From Roseburia sp. (GTDB lineage: Bacteria; Bacillota; Clostridia; Lachnospirales; Lachnospiraceae), in contig JAGASC010000055.1 of assembly GCA_017621905.1 (NCBI GenBank), positions 1 through 5,924 on the forward strand: DNA of 5,924 nt, given 5' to 3'. Every line of letters starts with the position of its first letter. Position 1 is the first letter of the stretch. Of the stretch, positions 1 to 5,452 are shown in pieces. Under the pieces are notes generated by a model. That model was not told the DNA's origin, ran no database searches, and worked only from the letters and a program-made list of their open reading frames with translations. Position numbers and translations under genes: made by a program.

Positions 1-1
1 G

Positions 2-130
2 AAAAATATTCTGCAATGCCTGATCTGCTTTAACATGCCATTCACTATGATAAAAGGCCTGTTTTCCGTAGCAATTACATTTTTGATATACAAACCGATT
101 TCTCCCATCTTAAAGGGCCAGAATCAATAG
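2..130 (+). CDS. C-terminal end of a probable ECF transporter S component (partial)
   Basis: An open frame enters from the left edge and runs 42 codons to a TAG at 128-130. Its last 25 residues contain NMPFTMIKG, a hydrophobic stretch GLFSVAITFLIYK, and PISPILKG. This resembles the C-terminus of substrate-binding S components of ECF vitamin transporters (FolT/RibU/PanT type), where a PFNLIKG-like segment is followed by a last membrane helix ending in YKxLSPxLK. Such proteins sit in the cytoplasmic membrane and pair with the EcfT/EcfA energizing module. The substrate cannot be told from this fragment. A strong intrinsic terminator begins 15 nt after the stop, which supports a real gene end on this strand. 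The identification rests on a short motif and is tentative. Confidence 0.55.
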   Translation, partial: KNILQCLICFNMPFTMIKGLFSVAITFLIYKPISPILKGQNQ

Positions 131-145
131 AATAGAATAAAAGTG

Positions 146-180
146 AAGACGCTTGCGAATAGCGTCTTTTCTTTTTTTTT
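146..180 (+). terminator. Rho-independent terminator after the upstream gene
   Basis: A perfect 8-bp stem (AAGACGCT at 146-153, AGCGTCTT at 161-168) encloses a 7-nt loop. It is followed by a T-rich tail of 12 nt interrupted by a single C. This is a textbook intrinsic terminator and separates the upstream gene from the tsaE cluster. On the other strand the hairpin is followed only by CACTTTTATTC, so termination in reverse would be weaker. Confidence 0.9.
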
Positions 181-186
181 GAAAAA

Positions 187-195
187 TGCTATACT
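187..195 (+). promoter_or_regulatory. Probable extended -10 promoter of the tsaE cluster
   Basis: TGC followed by TATACT (190-195) is a good TGn-extended -10 box. No clear TTGACA lies 16-18 bp upstream, because that position falls in the T tail of the preceding terminator; extended -10 promoters tolerate a poor -35. Transcription would start near 202, giving a leader of about 88 nt before the chosen tsaE start. A TATAGA at 198-203 is an alternative but is badly spaced from the only TTGAAA (179-184). Confidence 0.45.
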
Positions 196-275
196 TCTAT
201 AGAAATGAAATCCGATGGACGGATTGACGATGCCAATAGAATTTGATATAACATTGAGCGCAAGAGATATGTATC

Positions 276-284
276 AGGAAAGGA
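276..284 (+). promoter_or_regulatory. Ribosome binding site that sets the tsaE start
   Basis: AGGAAAGGA lies 5 nt before the ATG at 290. The upstream in-frame ATG at 215 has only a weak GAAATCCG-type sequence before it, so translation most likely begins at 290. Confidence 0.7.
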
Positions 285-289
285 TTCAC

Positions 290-724
290 ATGAAAGAAAC
301 AATATATGAAACATTTTCCCCGGAAGAAACCCGCGCATTGGGCAAAAAAATTGGCGAAAGTGCCCTGCCCGGCCAGGTATATACCCTTGTAGGAGACTTA
401 GGCGTAGGAAAAACCGTTTTTACCCAGGGCATTGCAGAGGGCCTTGGAATCAAAGAACCGGTTTCCAGCCCCACATTTACAATCGTGCAGGTATATGAAG
501 AAGGACGCATGCCGTTCTACCATTTTGACGTCTATCGCATCGGCGACATCGAAGAAATGGACGAGATCGGCTACGAAGACTACTTTTACGGAAACGGCCT
601 TTGCATGATTGAATGGGCGAACCTCATCGAAGAAATTTTGCCGGAAACCCGTTCCGAGGTAACAATAGAAAAAGATTTGGAGCGTGGCTTCGACTATCGG
701 AAAATTACCATAAGAGAGAACTAA
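290..724 (+). CDS. tsaE: TsaE, ATPase of the tRNA t6A37 threonylcarbamoylation complex
   Basis: TsaE is the small P-loop ATPase that works with TsaB and TsaD in the cytoplasm when the threonylcarbamoyl group is moved onto A37 of tRNAs reading ANN codons; its ATP hydrolysis is needed for turnover. With the start at 290 the protein is 144 residues, normal for the family. Visible features are the N-terminal FSPEETRALG segment (9-18), a Walker A loop GDLGVGKT (35-42), the SSPTF switch (59-63), HFDVYR (78-83) and the IEWA motif (107-110) with the conserved Glu-Trp. An in-frame extension to ATG 215 would add 25 residues not expected of TsaE; the ribosome binding site at 276-284 favours 290. It is the first gene after the promoter at 187-195 and is followed 64 nt later by tsaB. 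Confidence 0.95.
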   Translation: MKETIYETFSPEETRALGKKIGESALPGQVYTLVGDLGVGKTVFTQGIAEGLGIKEPVSSPTFTIVQVYEEGRMPFYHFDVYRIGDIEEMDEIGYEDYFYGNGLCMIEWANLIEEILPETRSEVTIEKDLERGFDYRKITIREN

Positions 725-788
725 TAATGAAAGAAACAACGTAACTGTTTAGGCATAAAAATTTGAAATAGAAAGGCAAAGCAGCAAA

Positions 789-1565
789 ATGAAAATACTA
801 GGATTGGACAGCTCCGGACTGGTGGCCAGCGTAGCCATTGTGGAGAATGAAAACCTGCTAGGCGAATACACCGTCAACTACAAAAAAACACATTCCCAGA
901 CCCTTCTTCCCATGTTGGATGAAGTGGCCCGGATGATAGAATTGGACTTAGAAACCATCGATGCCATAGCCATTGCCGGAGGCCCGGGTTCCTTTACCGG
1001 TCTTCGCATCGGCTCAGCCACCGCAAAAGGACTGGGCCTGGCCTTGAACAAGCCAATTATTAACGTCCCCACCGTGGACGCTCTGGCCTACAATCTGGCA
1101 GGTCATCAGTCCCTGGTGTGTCCACTCATGGATGCAAGAAGAAATCAGACCTATACCGGTCTGTACCGTTTCCATACCAATGAAATGGAAACTTTGCGGG
1201 AGCAGTGCGCCGTAGGGATTGATGAGATTGTAGCCTATATCAATGAAACAGGACAACCCGTAGTATTCTTAGGGGACGGCATTCCCGTATTTTCCGCCTA
1301 TATTCAGGAGAATGTAAAAGTGCCCTGGTCCTTCGCCCCGGCTCACATGAACAAACAGAGAGCAGGCGCAGTGGCAGCCCTTGGCATGAAATACTTTGCA
1401 GCAGGCAGATACGAATCCGCAGCGGAGCACCGCCCGGAGTACCTGCGGCTTTCCCAGGCGGAAAGAGAGCGAAAAGAGCAACAGCATACCAGTGAGCCGG
1501 AAAATGCAAAGGAAAATCCGCTTACTGGGACGTCTGAGACCGTAAATGAGGGCAGCAGGCTATGA
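789..1565 (+). CDS. tsaB: TsaB, pseudo-enzyme partner of TsaD in t6A synthesis
   Basis: TsaB is an ASKHA-fold protein that forms a heterodimer with TsaD and scaffolds TsaE; it does not bind the substrate itself. The 258 residues show the N-terminal ILGLDSSG strand-loop (3-10), HSQTLLPML (35-43), the family signature GGPGSFTGLRIG (64-75), PLMDARR (112-118) and the terminal RPEYLR (215-220). After about residue 221 comes a charged, Glu/Lys/Ser/Thr-rich tail of 37 residues that looks disordered. The family core is usually near 220-240 residues, so the tail is an add-on. A GAAAGG at 771-776 serves as a rather distant ribosome binding site (12 nt). The TGA stop overlaps the rimI start as ATGA, implying translational coupling. 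Confidence 0.95.
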   Translation: MKILGLDSSGLVASVAIVENENLLGEYTVNYKKTHSQTLLPMLDEVARMIELDLETIDAIAIAGGPGSFTGLRIGSATAKGLGLALNKPIINVPTVDALAYNLAGHQSLVCPLMDARRNQTYTGLYRFHTNEMETLREQCAVGIDEIVAYINETGQPVVFLGDGIPVFSAYIQENVKVPWSFAPAHMNKQRAGAVAALGMKYFAAGRYESAAEHRPEYLRLSQAERERKEQQHTSEPENAKENPLTGTSETVNEGSRL

Positions 1566-2029
1566 TTTCGGTTCGAAAAATGCAGGCAGTTGATGTGGAG
1601 GCTGTCAGTCAGATAGAGGCAGCGGTATTTTCACAACCCTGGAGTGTGCAGGGATTCCTGGATGCCTTAAGCCTGGAAAACACCATCTTCCTGGTGGCCG
1701 AAGAAAATAAAAAAATCCTGGGCTACGTCGGTATGTATGTATCCCTGGACGAAGGCGAAATAACAAATGTTGCAGTAACCCCCGAAGCGCGCCGCAGAGG
1801 CGTGGGGCAGAGTCTGATTGAAAAAATAAAAAAAGAAGCCGAAGCAAATTCCGTGCTACAGATGATATTGGAAGTACGGGTGTCAAATGACCCGGCCATC
1901 CGCCTGTACCAGCGCAACGGATTCCTAAACTGCGGCATCCGCAAAGGCTTCTACGATTTTCCCAAGGAAGACGCATATATCATGATATATAGGAAAGATG
2001 TTGAACTATTAACTAAAGATTTCCACTAG
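1562..2029 (+). CDS. rimI: RimI-type ribosomal protein N-alpha-acetyltransferase (GNAT)
   Basis: The protein is a single-domain GNAT acetyltransferase of 155 residues. In E. coli RimI acetylates the N-terminal alanine of ribosomal protein S18 with acetyl-CoA. Visible are FSQPWS (23-28), typical of RimI, the strand ITNVAVTPEARRRGVG (67-82) holding the acetyl-CoA pyrophosphate loop RxxGxG (Arg77, Gly80, Gly82), EVRVSN (104-109) with the expected catalytic Glu104, and LYQRNGF (115-121) with general-acid Tyr116, then the RimI-like GFYDFPKEDAYIM. The start overlaps the tsaB stop by 4 nt, with GCAGG just upstream. Placement between tsaB and tsaD is the classic Firmicutes arrangement. Substrates other than S18 are possible, because RimI homologues in Gram-positives may be broader. 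Confidence 0.93.
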   Translation: MISVRKMQAVDVEAVSQIEAAVFSQPWSVQGFLDALSLENTIFLVAEENKKILGYVGMYVSLDEGEITNVAVTPEARRRGVGQSLIEKIKKEAEANSVLQMILEVRVSNDPAIRLYQRNGFLNCGIRKGFYDFPKEDAYIMIYRKDVELLTKDFH

Positions 2030-2039
2030 CAAAGAGTGG
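2023..2039 (+). other. Small hairpin spanning the rimI stop codon
   Basis: CCACT (2023-2027) and AGTGG (2035-2039) can pair across a 7-nt loop that contains the end of the TAG stop. No T run follows, so it is not a canonical terminator. It may be a minor mRNA stem or chance. Confidence 0.3.
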
Positions 2040-2050
2040 CACTGACAGAG

Positions 2051-2162
2051 TATAATATCGCCAGACATTATACGTGCCGTAGCGAAGCGAAGTGCGCAAC
2101 GGTCGCCAAGGGCGAATGCCATGAGAACGAAGAGAGCATGGCATAATGTCGCCAGACATAAC
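2051..2162. repeat. Hairpin-rich intergenic element flanked by a 17-bp direct repeat (REP/MITE-like)
   Basis: A 17-bp sequence, ATAATRTCGCCAGACAT, occurs at 2052-2068 and 2143-2159 with a single difference. Each copy is itself dyad-symmetric around GCCA; the left copy forms 9-nt arms with one mismatch (2051-2072). Between them lie three further potential stems: CCGT/ACGG (2077-2080, 2099-2102), TCGCC/GGCGA with a 3-nt loop (2103-2107, 2111-2115) and a perfect 8-bp ATGCCATG/CATGGCAT (2116-2123, 2137-2144). There is no transposase and no convincing reading frame. This packing of palindromes in a short spacer resembles a non-autonomous or REP-like intergenic repeat, or a structured mRNA segment between rimI and the next gene. 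Copies elsewhere in the genome cannot be tested here. Confidence 0.6.
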
Positions 2163-2193
2163 CATGCATAACTACACGGACAAAAATACAGGC

Positions 2194-2198
2194 GGAGG
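2194..2198 (+). promoter_or_regulatory. Ribosome binding site that sets the start of the zinc-ribbon gene
   Basis: GGAGG lies 7 nt before ATG 2206. The longer in-frame start at 2146 lies inside the 17-bp repeat and has no Shine-Dalgarno sequence, so 2206 is preferred. Confidence 0.75.
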
Positions 2199-2205
2199 AA
2201 ATCGT

Positions 2206-2436
2206 ATGAGCAGAAAAAGAAACATGATATATTGTAATTGCTGTGGCAGACCAATCTGTCCGGAGGCGCAGAAGGACAAAACCTCTTACCTCCATATAAA
2301 AAAAGAGTGGGGCTATTTCTCCAATGAGAAAGACGGAACCATCCATAGCATGGACATCTGCGAACCATGTTACGAAGTACTGGTGAAATCCCTTGTGATT
2401 CCACCGGAAATAAAACAAACCACAGAATTTGTGTAA
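2206..2436 (+). CDS. Small zinc-ribbon-like protein of unknown function
   Basis: The 76-residue product has a basic N-terminus (MSRKR) and two Cys pairs, CNCC (Cys10, Cys12, Cys13) and CEPC (Cys52, Cys55), with an extra Cys18. Cys10/Cys13 and Cys52/Cys55 would make a four-cysteine zinc site like a treble-clef or zinc-ribbon knuckle. Between them is a conserved-looking KKEWGYFS segment (32-39) and an acidic, His-containing turn (DGTIHSMD). There is no signal peptide or membrane segment, so it should be cytoplasmic. I recall similar short proteins with a CxxCG...KEWGYFS...CExCY pattern in Lachnospiraceae but know no assigned function. It sits between rimI and rnz, 90 nt upstream of the latter, and is probably cotranscribed; a link to RNA metabolism is only suggested by position. 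Confidence 0.8.
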   Translation: MSRKRNMIYCNCCGRPICPEAQKDKTSYLHIKKEWGYFSNEKDGTIHSMDICEPCYEVLVKSLVIPPEIKQTTEFV

Positions 2437-2440
2437 ACAA

Positions 2441-2507
2441 GAAGAAAAATTCTCTGTCCTGCACACAATTAAAATTGCTGCCGCAGGCTGCAGTCGCATT
2501 TTTCTTC
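2441..2507 (+). other. Inverted repeat bracketing the spacer before rnz
   Basis: GAAGAAAAAT (2441-2450) and ATTTTTCTTC (2498-2507) are exact 10-bp inverted copies. The 47 nt between them carry smaller symmetric stretches (CAATT/AATTG at 2466-2477 and a CTGC/GCAG pair around 2478-2493). The RNA could form a long-range stem with an internal branched loop that ends 7 nt before the rnz ribosome binding site. A T-rich 3' arm (ATTTTTCTT) gives it some terminator character, but no T run follows the stem. Function is not known. Confidence 0.45.
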
Positions 2508-2526
2508 GAAAAACAAGGAGGGTTAT

Positions 2527-3444
2527 ATGTTAGACGTATGTCTTTTGGGAACCGGAGGAATGATGCCCCTTCCCCGTCGTTTTCTCACGGCAGCCATGAT
2601 GAGATACAATGGAAGTAATCTTTTAATTGACTGCGGCGAGGGAACCCAGATTGCAATAAAAGAAAAAGGCTGGACCTTCAAGCCCATAGATATCCTATGC
2701 TTCACCCACTACCACGCAGACCATATCAGCGGCCTGCCGGGTCTCCTGCTTACTATGGGCAATGCGGAGCGCACCGAGCCCCTCATCATGATCGGCCCCA
2801 AGGGATTGGAACGTGTAGTAAACGCCCTGCGTACCATAGCACCGGAACTGCCTTTCGAGATAAAATATCTGGAAATCACGGAGCCGGAGGCAGACTTTGA
2901 AATCAACGGTTATCACATCCACGCTTTCCGGGTAAACCATAACATCACCTGCTATGGCTATACCGTGGAAATCAAGCGTGTCGGTCGTTTTGACGCGCAG
3001 CGTGCCAAAGAAAGCGGTATTCCTCTGAAATTATGGAGCCGCCTGCAAAAAGGAGAAACCATGACTGGGGAAGATGGAACCGTTTACACGCCGGACATGG
3101 TCTTAGGTCCGGCCCGAAAGGGAATCAAGGTCACCTACTGTACAGACACAAGACCAACAGATTCCATTGTAAAATCAGCCGAAGCATCTGATCTTTTCAT
3201 CTGCGAAGGCATGTATGCAGAAAAAGAAAAGCTGGCAAAGGCCAAACAATACAAACACATGACCTTCTATGAAGCAGCAGAACTGGCAGCCAAAGCGCAG
3301 GTAAAAGAAATGTGGCTGACCCATTTCTCACCATCACTGATACGGGCGGAAGACTACATGCCCCGTGTGCGTGAGATTTTTCCGGCATCCCACTTGGGAA
3401 AAGACGGCAAAAGCATCGAGTTACTGTTCGAGGATGAACAGTAA
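2527..3444 (+). CDS. rnz: Ribonuclease Z (tRNA 3'-processing endonuclease)
   Basis: This metallo-beta-lactamase-fold enzyme cuts precursor tRNAs just after the discriminator base, mainly those lacking an encoded CCA. At 305 residues it has the length of the short-form tRNase Z. Visible are the opening LLGTGGMMPLPRR (6-18), LLIDCGEGTQ (32-41), the zinc motif THYHADH (60-66: His61, His63, Asp65, His66), His137 in RVNHNITCYGY, the PARKG (194-198) and TDTRPT (205-210) segments with metal-bridging Asp206, HMT (243-245) matching the catalytic HxT, and His265 in LTHFSPS. All metal ligands are present. AAGGAGG at 2515-2521 lies 5 nt before the ATG. It is unusual, though consistent with clostridial synteny, to find rnz inside the tsaE-B-rimI-tsaD group. 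The last eight codons and the stop form a strong hairpin, annotated separately. Confidence 0.93.
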   Translation: MLDVCLLGTGGMMPLPRRFLTAAMMRYNGSNLLIDCGEGTQIAIKEKGWTFKPIDILCFTHYHADHISGLPGLLLTMGNAERTEPLIMIGPKGLERVVNALRTIAPELPFEIKYLEITEPEADFEINGYHIHAFRVNHNITCYGYTVEIKRVGRFDAQRAKESGIPLKLWSRLQKGETMTGEDGTVYTPDMVLGPARKGIKVTYCTDTRPTDSIVKSAEASDLFICEGMYAEKEKLAKAKQYKHMTFYEAAELAAKAQVKEMWLTHFSPSLIRAEDYMPRVREIFPASHLGKDGKSIELLFEDEQ

Positions 3445-3453
3445 TACATTTTT
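3421..3453 (+). terminator. Terminator-like hairpin built into the 3' end of rnz
   Basis: TTACTGTTC (3421-3429) and GAACAGTAA (3436-3444) are a perfect 9-bp inverted repeat with a 6-nt loop. The 3' arm ends exactly on the rnz TAA stop codon. TACATTTTT follows, giving five T residues after a 4-nt gap. The stem is convincing; the T tract is short and displaced, so it may be a partial terminator or attenuator limiting read-through into tsaD, or a 3'-end stabilizer. Ribosomes finishing rnz would cover and melt it, which would make it sensitive to translation. Confidence 0.55.
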
Positions 3454-3471
3454 GAAGAGTGATTTGCGTTT

Positions 3472-3611
3472 CGTCAGTTTGAGATAGCGTTTAGAAAAAA
3501 GATGGAAACGGGAAAGCTTCACATACCATCAGCCTGAAGCAGAGTTTAAGGAAAATGGTGGAAAAGAGCATAATCCATATACCGTCAGTTCGAAGGAGAG
3601 TTTTTCGAATG
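3472..3611 (+). repeat. Three degenerate ~55-bp tandem repeats in the tsaD leader, each ending in an ATG
   Basis: Three 21-nt cores begin at 3472, 3527 and 3583. Each has the pattern CRTCAG-3-GA-3-AG-1-GTTT, with 13 of 21 positions the same in all three and 16 of 21 shared between the third and either of the others. Each is followed 6-9 nt later by an ATG (3502, 3555, 3609), spaced 53 and 54 nt apart. The first two ATGs open frames that both reach the residues HIPS: the first reads METGKLHIPSA and stops at 3537; the second is in frame with tsaD. The third core includes the AAGGAG that serves the likely true tsaD start. This looks like an old tandem duplication of a start-site segment. A role for the extra starts is inference. 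Confidence 0.5.
3593..3598 (+). promoter_or_regulatory. Ribosome binding site that sets the tsaD start
   Basis: AAGGAG is 10 nt before ATG 3609. The upstream in-frame ATG at 3555 has a weaker AAGG only 4 nt away and would add 18 residues not found in TsaD proteins. Confidence 0.7.
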
Positions 3612-4634
3612 AGTGAAAATGAAATAAAAATACTTGCAATTGAAAGTTCCTGTGATGAGACCGCAGCAGCAGTGGTAGTAAATGGAAGAGAGGTGCGCTC
3701 CAACGTCATATCATCCCAGATTGCACTTCATACCCTATACGGCGGTGTGGTGCCGGAGATTGCATCCAGAAAACATATTGAAAAAATAAATCAGGTCATC
3801 ACCCAGGCACTGGCAGAGGCAAACACCACCTTGGATGACATAGACGCCATCGGTGTCACCTACGGTCCCGGCCTGGTGGGAGCCCTCTTAGTGGGCGTAG
3901 CCGAAGCAAAAGCCATCAGTTACGCAAAAAAGAAACCGCTGGTGGGTGTCCATCATATTGAAGGACACATATGCGCCAACTACATCGAAAATCCGGACTT
4001 AAAGCCCCCCTTCATGTGCCTTGTGGTATCCGGCGGACACACCCATCTGGTAAAAGTCTTAGATTATGGAAAATACGAGATACTGGGAAAAACCAGGGAT
4101 GACGCAGCAGGTGAGGCCTTTGATAAAGTGGCACGTGCCATAGGGCTCGGCTATCCCGGCGGTCCAAAAATCGAGAAAGTATCCCACGAGGGAAATCCCC
4201 ATGCTATGGAATTCCCCCGGGCAAAAATCGAGGACGGCCCCTACGATTTCAGCTTCAGCGGCTTAAAGTCTGCCGTCTTAAACTACTTGAACGGCTGCCA
4301 GATGAAAGGAATTCCAGTGGTGCAGGCCGACGTGGCCGCATCTTTCCAAAAAGCAGTCACGGATGTACTGGTAGGAAATGCAATGAAAGCCATTGATGAA
4401 TTCGGTATGGATAAATTTGCCATTGCAGGCGGTGTTGCCTCTAACGGCACTTTACGTGAAGCTATGCGTGAAGCCTGCACGAAGAAAGGCGTGCAGTTCT
4501 ATCATCCATCCCCAATATTCTGCACAGACAATGCAGCGATGATCGGTGTAGCAGCGTATTACGATTACATGAACGGGCAGCGTGATGGACTTGACTTGAA
4601 TGCAGTGCCAAACCTGAAGCTTGGCGAACGTTAA
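3609..4634 (+). CDS. tsaD: TsaD, tRNA N6-adenosine threonylcarbamoyltransferase
   Basis: TsaD (older names Gcp, YgjD) transfers the threonylcarbamoyl group from threonylcarbamoyl-AMP to N6 of A37 in tRNAs reading ANN codons, acting in the cytoplasm with TsaB and TsaE. From ATG 3609 the protein is 341 residues, the usual length. Visible are IESSCDETAAA (11-21), GGVVPEIASRKH (45-56), YGPGLVGALLVG (85-96), GVHHIEGH (113-120) whose His116 and His120 bind the metal, SGGHTHLV (141-148), DDAAGEAFDKVAR (164-176), GGPKIE (184-189), DFSFSGLKSA (213-222), AGGVASN (273-279) and FCTDNAAMI (304-312) with metal ligand Asp307. A frame open to ATG 3555 (359 residues) exists but is less likely. It lies 164 nt after rnz behind a repeated leader and 51 nt before ispD. 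No strong promoter is visible in the leader. Confidence 0.96.
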   Translation: MSENEIKILAIESSCDETAAAVVVNGREVRSNVISSQIALHTLYGGVVPEIASRKHIEKINQVITQALAEANTTLDDIDAIGVTYGPGLVGALLVGVAEAKAISYAKKKPLVGVHHIEGHICANYIENPDLKPPFMCLVVSGGHTHLVKVLDYGKYEILGKTRDDAAGEAFDKVARAIGLGYPGGPKIEKVSHEGNPHAMEFPRAKIEDGPYDFSFSGLKSAVLNYLNGCQMKGIPVVQADVAASFQKAVTDVLVGNAMKAIDEFGMDKFAIAGGVASNGTLREAMREACTKKGVQFYHPSPIFCTDNAAMIGVAAYYDYMNGQRDGLDLNAVPNLKLGER

Positions 4635-4643
4635 GGAAAGCGA

Positions 4644-4660
4644 GAAAGGTTCAACCTTTC
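4644..4660 (+). other. Intercistronic hairpin between tsaD and ispD
   Basis: GAAAGGTT and AACCTTTC (8 nt each) are symmetric about a single C, giving a stem of about 6 bp with a 5-nt loop. It is followed by CGGAAAATG, not by T residues, so it is not an intrinsic terminator. A processing or stability element is possible. Confidence 0.4.
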
Positions 4661-4685
4661 CGGAAAATGAAATGAGAGGAATAGA

Positions 4686-5375
4686 ATGGATAAATATGCA
4701 GCGATTGTACTTGCGGCCGGAGCTGGTAAACGAATGAACAGTTCAGTGCGCAAGCAATATATGGAACTGGCAGGAAAACCGGTGCTTTATTATTCGCTAA
4801 AGGCTTTTGAGGAAAGTCCGGTTTCGGAAATTATACTGGTGGTCGGGGCTGGTGAAATAGAATATTGCAGACAGGAAATTGCAGAAAAATACAATTTTAC
4901 AAAAATAAAGATCATTGTGGAAGGCGGAAAAGAGCGCTACCATTCTGTCTATGAGGGCCTAAAAGCGGTGAAAAACGCAGATTATGTCCTGATTCATGAT
5001 GGTGCAAGACCCTTCGTAGATAAGGACATCATACACCGTTCCATCGAAGCAGCGAAACTTTATGGTGCCTGTGTAACCGGTATGACGGTAAAAGACACAA
5101 TAAAGATAGTGGACAGCAATGGATTTGCCGAGGCAACGCCGGATCGGAGCCATCTCTGGCAGATACAGACCCCTCAGACCTTTTTTTACCCATTAATATA
5201 TGAAGCATATCAAAAAATGATTGCCGCCGGCGATAGCAATGTGACGGATGATGCCATGGTTTTAGAGCGGGCCACAGGTCAGGCGGTGAAGGTCATAGAA
5301 GGAAGCTATCGCAACGTGAAAATAACTACGCCGGAAGATTTGCTGGTGGCAGAAGCCTTTCTGACAAAAAAATAA
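4686..5375 (+). CDS. ispD: IspD, 2-C-methyl-D-erythritol 4-phosphate cytidylyltransferase
   Basis: IspD joins CTP to MEP, giving CDP-methylerythritol and pyrophosphate, the third step of the MEP isoprenoid pathway in the cytoplasm. The 229 residues match the family length. Visible are the nucleotide-binding AAGAGKRM (10-17) and KQY (23-25) with the expected catalytic Arg16 and Lys23, GGKERYHSV (80-88), IHDGARPFV (103-111), VKDTIK (135-140), the substrate-site Arg154 followed by LWQIQTPQTF (157-166), TDDA (187-190) and VKITTPEDL (211-219) with Lys212 in the place of the E. coli CTP-contacting lysine. GAGAGGA at 4674-4680 lies 5 nt before the ATG. The gene follows tsaD by 51 nt and is probably read with it. 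Its last codons run into the A-rich block upstream of the tRNA promoter, and no terminator follows it. A TarI-type ribitol phosphate cytidylyltransferase is the main alternative, but the motifs and length favour IspD. Confidence 0.9.
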   Translation: MDKYAAIVLAAGAGKRMNSSVRKQYMELAGKPVLYYSLKAFEESPVSEIILVVGAGEIEYCRQEIAEKYNFTKIKIIVEGGKERYHSVYEGLKAVKNADYVLIHDGARPFVDKDIIHRSIEAAKLYGACVTGMTVKDTIKIVDSNGFAEATPDRSHLWQIQTPQTFFYPLIYEAYQKMIAAGDSNVTDDAMVLERATGQAVKVIEGSYRNVKITTPEDLLVAEAFLTKK

Positions 5376-5422
5376 AAAAAAGAAAAAAAGTTGTTGACAG
5401 AGACGAGTTCAGATGGTAATAT
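5365..5422 (+). promoter_or_regulatory. Promoter P1 for the tRNA-Ser genes, with A-tract UP-like element
   Basis: TTGACA (5394-5399), a 17-bp spacer and TAATAT (5417-5422) preceded by TGG (extended -10) form a strong housekeeping promoter. The stretch 5365-5393 is almost entirely A residues and overlaps the ispD stop, resembling an UP element. Transcription should start around 5429, about 24 nt before tRNA-Ser(UGA). An inverted repeat GTTCTG/CAGAAC (5425-5430, 5445-5450) overlaps the start region. Confidence 0.85.
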
Positions 5423-5452
5423 AAGTTCTGCACTGATTTGAGAACAGAACAC

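Noticed and set aside
1..108. Minus-strand frame open from ATG 108 to the left edge (36 codons)
   Set aside because: It has no ribosome binding site, and the opposite frame has a better protein match and a terminator placed after its stop.
215..289. N-terminal extension of tsaE to ATG 215
   Set aside because: The extra 25 residues are not family-like and the strong AGGAAAGGA precedes ATG 290.
727..744. Mini-frame MKETT after tsaE sharing a 13-nt match with the tsaE start (290-302)
   Set aside because: The match is A-rich and short enough to occur by chance in about 6 kb, and no ribosome binding site is seen.
2051..2056. Perfect TATAAT as a promoter for the zinc-ribbon gene
   Set aside because: No -35-like hexamer lies 16-18 bp upstream and there is no TGn; the hexamer is the arm of a palindrome in the repeat element.
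2146..2205. N-terminal extension of the zinc-ribbon gene to ATG 2146
   Set aside because: This start lies in the direct repeat, lacks a ribosome binding site and would translate repeat sequence.
2009..2499. Long minus-strand frames over the zinc-ribbon gene (151 and 143 codons)
   Set aside because: They cover the intergenic palindromes and the opposite strand of a gene with clear Cys motifs; composition is Phe/Cys/Ser-rich, as expected of an antisense frame.
2367..2618. Plus-strand 83-codon frame across the end of the zinc-ribbon gene and start of rnz
   Set aside because: It overlaps two better-supported genes in another frame and has no recognizable motif or ribosome binding site.
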